Source of the DNA: Erysipelotrichaceae bacterium
GTDB lineage: Bacteria; Bacillota_I; Bacilli_A; Erysipelotrichales; Erysipelotrichaceae
Length of the DNA: 34,160 nt
Direction of reading: 5' to 3'
Assembly (NCBI GenBank): GCA_022799495.1
Contig: JAAWON010000016.1
Location: forward strand, 1-34,160
Made by a program: the position numbers and the translations under genes. Shown piece by piece: positions 27,335 to 34,160 of the stretch (positions are counted from its first letter, which is position 1; each line of letters starts with the position of its first letter). The notes beneath the pieces are model-generated. The model was not told the DNA's origin. It did not search any database and was given only the letters and a program-made list of their open reading frames with translations.

Positions 27335-29953
27335 ATGAAAAAAGAATTGGCACCTAAATATGACCATAAACAGGTAGAACATGGTTATCAAAGTTGGGTA
27401 GAAAAGGGGTATTTCACTGCCGGTGATGTAAGCAAGAAGCCTTATTGCATTGTGATACCACCCCCTAATGTAACAGGCAAACTGCATTTGGGCCATGCAT
27501 GGGATACGACAATGCAGGATATGGTGGCACGTTATAAGCGCATGCAGGGGTATGACATGCTTTGGCTGCCCGGTATGGATCATGCCGGTATTGCCACACA
27601 GGCAAAGGTGGATGCCCGTTTAAAAGAGGAAGGCATCTCTCGCTATGATATCGGTCGTGAGAAATTTTTGGAGCGCGCATGGGAATGGAAAGATGAATAT
27701 GCGGCGCATATCCATGAACAATGGGCAAAACTAGGTTTATCATTGGATTATACAAGAGAGCGCTTTACTTTGGATGAGGGATTATCCAAAGCGGTGCGCA
27801 AGGTGTTTGTTGATTTATATCAGGAAGGCTTAATCTATCAGGGGGAACGCATTATCAACTGGGATCCACAGGCAAAAACCGCTCTTTCTAATATTGAAGT
27901 TATACATAAAGAGATCAAGGGTCACATGTATTATTTCAAATATCAGGTTGTGGAAACCGGCAAAGAGTTGGTGATCGCTACGACAAGACCTGAGACAATG
28001 TTTGCGGATCAGGCGATCTTTGTCCATCCTAAGGATGCTCGTTATCAGGATATCATCGGCATGCATGCGATCAATCCGGCCAATGGGGAACAACTACCGA
28101 TCATGGCGGATGATTATATTGATATGGAGTTTGGTACTGCGGTTATGAAATGTACCCCGGCGCATGATCCCAATGACTTTGCGCTGGCCAAGAAGTATGA
28201 TTTAGCAATGCCGGTATGTATGAATGATGATGCGACAATGAATGAATTGGCCAAAGGCTATGAGGGAATGGATCGTTTTGCGTGCCGTGCTGCATTGGTA
28301 GCGCGTTTTAAAGCGGAGGGCGTGGTCGATCATATTGAGGAGATCACCCATCAAGTTGGCCATAGCGAGCGTACCGGAGTCATCGTTGAACCCTATTTAT
28401 CAAAACAGTGGTTTGTGAAAATGAAGCCGTTGGCGGATGAAGTATTGAAATATCAGGAGATAGAGGATCAAAAGATCCATTTCTACCCACAGCGCTTTGA
28501 AAAGACCTTCCGCCAATGGCTAGAGAATATTGAAGATTGGTGTATCTCCCGTCAGTTGTGGTGGGGGCATCGCATTCCTGCTTGGTATCATAAGGAAAGC
28601 GGAGCGATCTATGTAGGCATGGAAGATCCAGAAAATCCAAGTGAATGGATTCAGGATGAAGATGTGCTGGATACTTGGTTTTCATCCGCATTATGGCCAT
28701 TTTCTACTTTGGGATGGCCGGAAAAGAGCGCTGATTTACAGCGTTATTTCCCCAATGATCTGTTAATTACAGGTTATGATATCATCTTTTTCTGGGTGGC
28801 ACGTATGGCGTTTCAAACCCGTTATTGCATGAAAAATCGTCCGTTCCGTGATGTGTTGATTCATGGCTTAATCCGTGATGAAAAGGGCCGTAAAATGAGC
28901 AAATCGTTGGGCAATGGTGTCGATCCCATGGATGTCATTGAACGCTATGGTTTGGATGCACTGCGTTTCTTCTTGACTACCAATTCCACACCGGGTGCTG
29001 ATCTTCGTTTCTCCAATGATAAAATGGAAGCAAGCTGGAATTTCATCAATAAAATTTGGAATGCCTCACGTTTTGTCTTGATGCAGCTGCCACAGGAAAT
29101 GGAAGTCAGCGATTTGGATCTTAGCCATGCGTCCAGTGTGGATAAATGGATCATCCATCGTTTCAATCAGGTATTGGCGAATGTCAGTGCGAATATGGAT
29201 AAATATGAATTTGCGCTGGTGGGCAATGAACTTTACAACTTTGTTTGGAATGATTTCTGTTCTTGGTATATCGAACTTTCCAAGGCAGGCTTACAGTCAT
29301 CGGATGAACAGGCGGTTCATGCGACCCGTTCCACTTTGGCAGCGGTATTGCGTGGCATTGTGCGTTTGCTGCATCCTTTTATGCCTTTTGTCAGTGAAGC
29401 GATATATTTGTCGTTACCGCATGAGGAGGAGAGCATCAATTTGGCAAAGTGGCCCGAAGCGCTGGATGTTGCGATTTTGCCTGAGGAAGCGCAAGGCGTT
29501 GCGCAGTTGATTACGATGATTGAGGCAGTGCGTGAGATTAAAACAACTTATCAGATGAAACCAAGCAGTGATATAGATATCATTATCTGTGATGAACAGG
29601 ATCACATTCGCCATAGAGATGAAACACAAGCGGCGATGTTAGCCAAAATGTGTCATGCGCTGTGGAGTGAAGATGAGATAAAAGAAGATGTGATTGTACG
29701 GCCGATTTTGAATGGCACTTTGAAAGTAGCGGCTGCCAGTGTAATCAATGTTGAGGAAGAAATTGCCAAACTGCGCAAGGAAGAACAACGCTTGTGTAGT
29801 GAGATTCAGCGCAGTGAGGGAATGCTTCACAATCCCGGCTTTGTAAATAAGGCGCCGAAGGAAAAGGTAGCGGCAGAACAGGAGAAATTGGTCGCTTATC
29901 GCAAACAGTACGAAATCGTTCGCAATCAACTCGCAAAATATGAACAAAACTAG
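27335..29953 (+). CDS. valS: Valyl-tRNA synthetase
   Basis: An 872-residue class I synthetase: PPPNVTGKLHLGHAWD with the HIGH box HLGH (51-54), editing domain with TTRPETMFAD and GTAVMKCTPAHDPND, WCISRQLWWGHRIPAW, KMSKS at 520-524, anticodon-binding domain and a C-terminal coiled-coil arm (EEIAKLRKEEQRL). It charges tRNA-Val and, with the upstream T-box, forms an autoregulatory loop. Ribosome binding site GAGGAGG. Confidence 0.97.
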   Translation: MKKELAPKYDHKQVEHGYQSWVEKGYFTAGDVSKKPYCIVIPPPNVTGKLHLGHAWDTTMQDMVARYKRMQGYDMLWLPGMDHAGIATQAKVDARLKEEGISRYDIGREKFLERAWEWKDEYAAHIHEQWAKLGLSLDYTRERFTLDEGLSKAVRKVFVDLYQEGLIYQGERIINWDPQAKTALSNIEVIHKEIKGHMYYFKYQVVETGKELVIATTRPETMFADQAIFVHPKDARYQDIIGMHAINPANGEQLPIMADDYIDMEFGTAVMKCTPAHDPNDFALAKKYDLAMPVCMNDDATMNELAKGYEGMDRFACRAALVARFKAEGVVDHIEEITHQVGHSERTGVIVEPYLSKQWFVKMKPLADEVLKYQEIEDQKIHFYPQRFEKTFRQWLENIEDWCISRQLWWGHRIPAWYHKESGAIYVGMEDPENPSEWIQDEDVLDTWFSSALWPFSTLGWPEKSADLQRYFPNDLLITGYDIIFFWVARMAFQTRYCMKNRPFRDVLIHGLIRDEKGRKMSKSLGNGVDPMDVIERYGLDALRFFLTTNSTPGADLRFSNDKMEASWNFINKIWNASRFVLMQLPQEMEVSDLDLSHASSVDKWIIHRFNQVLANVSANMDKYEFALVGNELYNFVWNDFCSWYIELSKAGLQSSDEQAVHATRSTLAAVLRGIVRLLHPFMPFVSEAIYLSLPHEEESINLAKWPEALDVAILPEEAQGVAQLITMIEAVREIKTTYQMKPSSDIDIIICDEQDHIRHRDETQAAMLAKMCHALWSEDEIKEDVIVRPILNGTLKVAAASVINVEEEIAKLRKEEQRLCSEIQRSEGMLHNPGFVNKAPKEKVAAEQEKLVAYRKQYEIVRNQLAKYEQN

Positions 29954-30000
29954 GAGGATGGCTGTTGCTTAAATGTTGAGTGACAAGCATCGGAATGAAA

Positions 30001-30036
30001 AATGTAAGCATCTATGACTGGATTGCTTACATTTTT
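30001..30036 (+). terminator. Intrinsic terminator after valS
   Basis: AATGTAAGCA (30001-30010) pairs with TGCTTACATT (30024-30033), followed by T-rich sequence. Confidence 0.8.
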
Positions 30037-30136
30037 GAAAAAATATGGAAATGATGATGAAAAATCTTGTAAATTATATTGACGTATAAAATAAATAGGT
30101 GTACGCTAATAGGCAGAGAAAAAGGGAGGAATGACA

Positions 30137-31222
30137 ATGAAAATTACAATTGAGGAAAGCAAACAACGAAAAACTAAACCGCAACGTGGCGAGCCGCTTG
30201 GCTTTGGTAAGTATTTCAGTGATCATATGTTTGTGATGGATTGGTCAATGGATCAGGGGTTTCATGATGCTCGTATCATACCGTATGGCAATCTCTCCAT
30301 GGATCCGGCCAGTATGGTTTTACATTATGCACAGGAGACATTTGAGGGGTTAAAGGCCTATCGTGCGAAAGATGGGCGTATCCTGTTATTTCGTCCGGAT
30401 ATGAATGCCAAGCGCTTTATCAACTCCAATCGTCGCCTTTGTATGGCGGAAGTAAGTGAAGCGGATTTTATCGAAGCGATACGTGCTTTGGTGGAATTTG
30501 AACAGGATTGGGTACCGGATGAAGCAGGAACCTCATTGTACATTCGTCCCTTTATGTTTGCCAGTGAAGCGGCAGTTGGTGTGCATCCGGCAAAGAGTTA
30601 TAAATTTGTGATTATCCTTTCTCCGGTTGGTGCTTATTATCCGCAAGGAGTCAATCCGGTGAAGATTTACGTAGAGGATGAATATGTCCGTGCGACAAAG
30701 GGTGGCACCGGTTTTGCCAAATGCGGTGGCAATTATGCCTCCAGCATTGCGGCGCAGATGAAGGCAGAGAAACTCGGTTATACGCAGGTTTTATGGTTGG
30801 ATGGCGTCGAGCGTAAGTATGTTGAAGAAGTTGGCACAATGAATGTAATGTTTAAAATCAATGGGGAAATTGTGACCGCACCTTGCGATGGTACTGTATT
30901 ACCGGGGGTAACGCGTGATTCCATTTTGACTTTGTTAAGAGAATGGGGTTACACGATCAAAGAGGAGCATTTGGCGATTGATGATTTGATGGCAGCGGCA
31001 CGTTGCGGCCAGTTGGAAGAGGCTTGGGGAACCGGTACGGCAGCCGTGATTTCACCGATTGGTGAACTGAATTATAAGGGTGAAATCACCACGATCCATC
31101 AGTTTAAAACCGGCCCCTTGACCCAGCGACTCTATGATACATTAACCGGTATTCAATGGGGCGATATAGAGGATACGCATGGTTGGGTTTATGATGTGAT
31201 GAAAAATAAGCCAAAAATCTAA
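30137..31222 (+). CDS. ilvE: Branched-chain amino acid aminotransferase
   Basis: A 361-residue PLP fold-type IV enzyme: GLKAYRAKDGRILLFRP, RPFMFASEAAVGVHP, the AKCGGNYASS segment whose Lys should bind PLP, VLWLDGVERKYVEEVGTMN and the GTGTAA cofactor-phosphate loop. It transfers amino groups between glutamate and Val, Leu and Ile. I prefer ATG 30137 (GGGAGGA 6 nt upstream) over ATG 30131, which is too close. A possible -35 TTGACG lies at 30079-30084. The neighbourhood with valS gives a branched-chain amino acid theme, but each unit has its own terminator. Confidence 0.95.
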   Translation: MKITIEESKQRKTKPQRGEPLGFGKYFSDHMFVMDWSMDQGFHDARIIPYGNLSMDPASMVLHYAQETFEGLKAYRAKDGRILLFRPDMNAKRFINSNRRLCMAEVSEADFIEAIRALVEFEQDWVPDEAGTSLYIRPFMFASEAAVGVHPAKSYKFVIILSPVGAYYPQGVNPVKIYVEDEYVRATKGGTGFAKCGGNYASSIAAQMKAEKLGYTQVLWLDGVERKYVEEVGTMNVMFKINGEIVTAPCDGTVLPGVTRDSILTLLREWGYTIKEEHLAIDDLMAAARCGQLEEAWGTGTAAVISPIGELNYKGEITTIHQFKTGPLTQRLYDTLTGIQWGDIEDTHGWVYDVMKNKPKI

Positions 31223-31252
31223 CGTAAATTATTAAAATATAAATGATAAAAT

Positions 31253-31309
31253 ACCCTGTAAAAGTGTGATTCAGCCAGTATGGCCGCTTCATTTTGATAC
31301 AGGGTTTTT
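31253..31309 (+). terminator. Intrinsic terminator of ilvE
   Basis: ACCCTGTA (31253-31260) pairs with TACAGGGT (31298-31305), with an inner GCC/GGC hairpin, and is followed by TTTTT. Confidence 0.75.
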
Positions 31310-31404
31310 CTATATTTAAGGGGATGAATGTGTTAAGGGCGAAGAAGCATTGTGAATGAATCCATCATTCAAGGGAATACACAGGACAGAAGGATGATGT
31401 GACA

Positions 31405-31691
31405 TTATTGTGTTGACTCATCGCTTCGTATCATATTACGACGCAAGGAACTCGGCAATCGTTGGATCAATCGCTCACACAGATAAAGGGAAAACAGACG
31501 ATCTATATATTCACTGAATAACTGCACAAGGATACAGGATAGTGTAATACCCAACGGTGTTTGTGCAAGCAGCTGTACGAAATAAGCAGAGCCGGAAGAA
31601 GTCACCCCATGAAAGAGGAAAGCGGTAATTAATTGATGGCTGTGCCAAAGGCAACTAGACAGAGATAATAGACTGCATTTCGCTGTTTCAT
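31405..31691 (-). pseudogene. Broken small membrane-protein gene
   Basis: On the minus strand AAGGAG lies 8 nt before ATG 31691, opening MKQRNAVYYLCLVAFGTAIN and then a stop. One base over, the reading continues LITAFLFHGVTSSGSAYFVQ, then LLAQTPLGITLSCILVQLFS and DRLFSLYLCERLIQRLP to a stop at 31405. A strong start with an immediate frameshift between hydrophobic segments suggests a recent pseudogene. The C-terminal helix pattern ending in (L)IxxLP recalls ECF transporter S-components, but the product is too short and the family is uncertain. Upstream on the same strand is ATGACC/GGTCAT with T-run (31754-31785), a terminator in leader position. Confidence 0.45.
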
Positions 31692-31960
31692 ATAGATTCG
31701 CTCCTTGATTCATGTTCCACATCAAGCAGTGTGATCAAGGCAGATAAAAACAAATAAAAATGACCGATCATAGCGATAAGGTCATAAAAGATGCAGTATA
31801 ACTGCTTAGATTTTATTTGCTTTGCCTATGATTATACTGGGAGGTAAGGAACCAGTCGCAATATTTATATCACAGATGAAAGTAAAACACAAGTGAAACC
31901 AATGCGCTTTGCGTATCCCTTATGAGGTATTTGAAGTAGTTGTTCTTTTCAGAAAATCAT

Positions 31961-31989
31961 TTGGCATCATTTGAATGCGGTGGTATACT
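31961..31989 (+). promoter_or_regulatory. Promoter of COG0523 gene pair
   Basis: TTGGCA (31961-31966), 17 bp, TATACT (31984-31989). No clear Zur palindrome is visible at the promoter. Confidence 0.7.
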
Positions 31990-32037
31990 ATAAGTGTATG
32001 CGAACCCTTTAAACAGGTGAAAGAAAGGATGAATACA

Positions 32038-33087
32038 ATGACAAAAATTGATATCATATCAGGCTTTTTGGGAGCCGGTAAAACCACCCTAATCAAAAAA
32101 TTAATTCATGAGGCTTATGGTGATGAGCAATTGGTACTAATTGAAAATGAATTTGGTGAGATTGGCATTGACGGTGGGTTTCTCAAGCAGGCCGGGATTG
32201 CGATAAAAGAGATGAACAGTGGTTGTATTTGTTGCTCATTGGTGGGCGATTTTGCGGAAAGTTTAAAGCAGGTGATGGATCGCTTTGCACCACAGCGCAT
32301 CATTATTGAGCCAAGCGGTGTTGGCAAATTGTCAGACGTTATTCAAGCGATACGTGATTTAAACGATGAACGACTGTATCTCAATTCTTATGCCACTGTA
32401 GTGGATGGCAAAAAAGCAAAGCGCTATCAAAAAAATTTCGGTGAGTTCTTTCAAGATCAAATCATCCATTCCAATACGATTGTAATCAGTCGTTCGCAGG
32501 ATATGAGTGAAGCACAACTGAATGAGGTCGTTACAATGCTGACGCAGTTGAATGATACGGCGAATATCATCGTGACCCCATGGGATCAGTTGAGTGGCAA
32601 ACAAATTTTAATGCGGATGGAACAAATCCATGATACAAAGCCAACATTGGAACAGGAGCTCGATCTATGCCCACACTGCCATCATCATCACGAGGGGGAA
32701 TCCCACAGCCATTCTCAACATGAGCATCATCATAAGCATCATCATGAGCATAAGGAACATCATTGTGGCTGTGCACACCACCATGGGGAACATCATCACC
32801 ATCATCATGCGGATGAGGTATTCTCTAGTTGGGGAAGGGAATGTGTCCATAATTATACAAAAGAAACATTGACGAATATTTTAACAAAACTTTCTCAATC
32901 CTCTACCTATGGCACTGTTTTACGCGCAAAAGGAATTGTAGCCGGAGTGGATACATGGCTGTATTTTGATCTTGTTCCGGGTGAATTTGAACTGCGTGAG
33001 GGAGACAGCGATACCATCGGTAAGATTTGTGTCATTGGTACAGAGTTGAATGAAGCAGCTTTAAATCAGCTGTTTGAGTTGGAGTAG
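32038..33087 (+). CDS. COG0523 metal chaperone GTPase with His-rich loop
   Basis: A 349-residue G3E GTPase: P-loop GFLGAGKTT (9-17), ENEFGEIGIDG switch region, metal motif CICC (63-66) within NSGCICC, and EPSGVGKLSDV. Before the C-terminal CobW domain (YGTVLRAKGIVAGVDTWLYF) is an exceptional metal-binding stretch (about residues 210-262) with HCHHHH, HEHHHKHHHEH and HHHHHH clusters. COG0523 proteins insert or deliver zinc or other metals. I chose ATG 32038 (AAAGG 9 nt upstream) over ATG 32029. The partner gene begins 2 bp after the stop. Confidence 0.9.
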   Translation: MTKIDIISGFLGAGKTTLIKKLIHEAYGDEQLVLIENEFGEIGIDGGFLKQAGIAIKEMNSGCICCSLVGDFAESLKQVMDRFAPQRIIIEPSGVGKLSDVIQAIRDLNDERLYLNSYATVVDGKKAKRYQKNFGEFFQDQIIHSNTIVISRSQDMSEAQLNEVVTMLTQLNDTANIIVTPWDQLSGKQILMRMEQIHDTKPTLEQELDLCPHCHHHHEGESHSHSQHEHHHKHHHEHKEHHCGCAHHHGEHHHHHHADEVFSSWGRECVHNYTKETLTNILTKLSQSSTYGTVLRAKGIVAGVDTWLYFDLVPGEFELREGDSDTIGKICVIGTELNEAALNQLFELE

Positions 33088-33089
33088 GT

Positions 33090-34028
33090 ATGGCTGTACC
33101 AGTTTATTTATTCACCGGCTTTTTGGACAGCGGTAAGTCTACCTTTATCCAAGATACTTTACGTGATCCCAATTTTCATAATGGAGAGAAAACATTGTTG
33201 CTTTTATGCGAGGATGGTGAGGTGGAATATGATGAGACGGTGATGGCGGCTTATGGTTGTGATCTTGTCTATGTGAAAAAAGAAACAGATCTTTCACCTG
33301 CTTATTTAACCGAGTTGGATCAGCGTTATCAGCCGGAACGAGTCATGATTGAATTTAACGGAATGTGGAATGTCACTGCTTTTTTGGATGTGGAGTATCC
33401 TTTAGAGTGGTTGTTGGTTCAAATTATGACGACGGTAGATGCGACGAGTTTTGCGATGTATTTAAATAATATGCGCTCCATGGTTTATGATCAACTGGTG
33501 CACAGTGAACTGATTATTTTTAATCGCTGTGATGCATCCACGAAAAAAAGTTTTTTACGCAGCAATATCAAGGCGATGAACAAAGGGGCTCAGATCATCT
33601 ATGAAAGTATGGATGGCTCCATCAATCAGTTGCCGGAAGATGAACTGCCCTTTGATATCCGGCAAAAGCATTTGGAAATTGAGGAAGGGGATTATGGCTT
33701 ATGGTATATGGATGTGTTGGAACGACCACAGCGTTATGCAGGAAAAACGGTAAGTTTTGATGCACAAGTGCTGGAAGTAAGTTTGACGCATCGCGATGTA
33801 TGTTTCGTTGGACGTGAGGCAATGGTCTGTTGTGCTGAGGATATTCAGGTGATCGGCTTTGCGCTTCATAATGTGGACTGTAAAACGTTTAAGCGAGGAG
33901 ATTGGATTCATTTGCAAGGGGAGGTGCGTTGTGAATATGATGAGGAAGTGGGTGGGACGATTCCGGCCATATATGCGCAGCGCATCGCACCAACCGCGCC
34001 GATTCATGAACCGGTAAACTTCAGTTAA
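33090..34028 (+). CDS. COG0523-like GTPase fused to DUF1980/TIGR03943-like domain
   Basis: A 312-residue protein. The N-terminal G3E domain has P-loop GFLDSGKST (10-18), the FNRCDAS (NKxD-type) motif and EFNGMWN, but no CxCC metal motif. From about residue 210 follows a domain with YAGKTVSFDAQVLEV, FVGREAMVCCAEDIQVIGF and RGDWIHLQGEV, the pattern of the DUF1980/TIGR03943 proteins that accompany metal-linked permeases. It may hand metal between the first GTPase and a transporter. A permease gene would be expected to the right of 34160; the last 130 bp of the window contain no gene. Confidence 0.82.
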   Translation: MAVPVYLFTGFLDSGKSTFIQDTLRDPNFHNGEKTLLLLCEDGEVEYDETVMAAYGCDLVYVKKETDLSPAYLTELDQRYQPERVMIEFNGMWNVTAFLDVEYPLEWLLVQIMTTVDATSFAMYLNNMRSMVYDQLVHSELIIFNRCDASTKKSFLRSNIKAMNKGAQIIYESMDGSINQLPEDELPFDIRQKHLEIEEGDYGLWYMDVLERPQRYAGKTVSFDAQVLEVSLTHRDVCFVGREAMVCCAEDIQVIGFALHNVDCKTFKRGDWIHLQGEVRCEYDEEVGGTIPAIYAQRIAPTAPIHEPVNFS

Positions 34029-34160
34029 GCATAATGATACAGGGGAGAAAGGCCGGATTATTTTCGTAAAGTGAAAAAGTAAGTTCCACATCAAAAGGAC
34101 GAAAATAAAAAGGTGGAAAACAGTGTTACAGGAACGATAAACAAAGAGAAATAGAGTAAT

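Noticed and set aside
28380-28700. Leftward 106-codon frame within valS
   Set aside because: Antisense shadow of valS with no start signals.

Overview
The window looks like the chromosome of a low-to-mid GC Firmicute, most likely of the Erysipelotrichia. Pointers are a DUF3196-type protein next to tig-lon-engB, a GerM-domain lipoprotein-like protein, a T-box-controlled valS, Firmicute-style ribosome binding sites and frequent intrinsic terminators. This assignment is inference from gene content; no 16S gene is present.

Left chromosomal part (1-6665): a VanY-like membrane protein that has lost its zinc ligands, then a murL-murD pair (L-Glu addition followed by epimerisation in peptidoglycan synthesis), a two-domain GerM protein, a YfcE-type phosphodiesterase, a membrane protein with a Gln/Pro/Tyr-rich tail, and a tRNA-Arg(UCU).

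Integrated element (6650-18699): about 12 kb bounded by an 18-bp direct repeat that duplicates the tRNA-Arg 3' end. Layout: leftward tyrosine integrase; a small rightward RNA; leftward CI-like repressor; rightward Cro/Str-like and AlpA-like regulators; a DnaD-like initiator, a G39P-like helicase loader and a DnaB-like helicase; short hypothetical genes. A 1-kb RNA- and repeat-rich noncoding stretch follows, then a MazF/PemK-like toxin in type III toxin-antitoxin (TA) layout, an antirepressor remnant, an HTH/membrane-protein pair, and a rightward operon of seven small genes ending at a terminator near attR. No capsid, tail, terminase or relaxase gene is visible, so it resembles a phage satellite (PICI-like island) or a stripped prophage.

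The most interesting content is RNA. (1) A 75-nt RNA between integrase and repressor carries an 8-bp stem whose 26-nt loop is complementary to the loop of a second 8-bp stem-loop at the 3' end of the alpA-like gene, just before the replication genes: a probable loop-loop antisense switch. (2) Just outside attR lies a ToxIN type III TA module with two 36-nt antitoxin RNA repeats. (3) Inside the element, an independent transcription unit with its own promoter and terminator carries one copy of the same pseudoknot without any toxN, so it may be a solitary antitoxin. The three pseudoknot copies covary in their stems. (4) The element's MazF/PemK-like toxin has the same promoter-structured RNA-terminator-toxin order, with two covarying hairpins.

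Right junction (18700-20470): a degraded integrase 3' end, toxN and its antitoxin RNA suggest an older element at the same tRNA site. Right chromosomal part (20495-34028): DUF3196 gene, trigger factor, Lon, EngB, a LysM protein, a Val T-box leader driving a GNAT acetyltransferase and valS, ilvE, a broken membrane-protein gene behind a structured leader, and two COG0523 metal GTPases (one with a large His-rich loop, one fused to a DUF1980-like domain).
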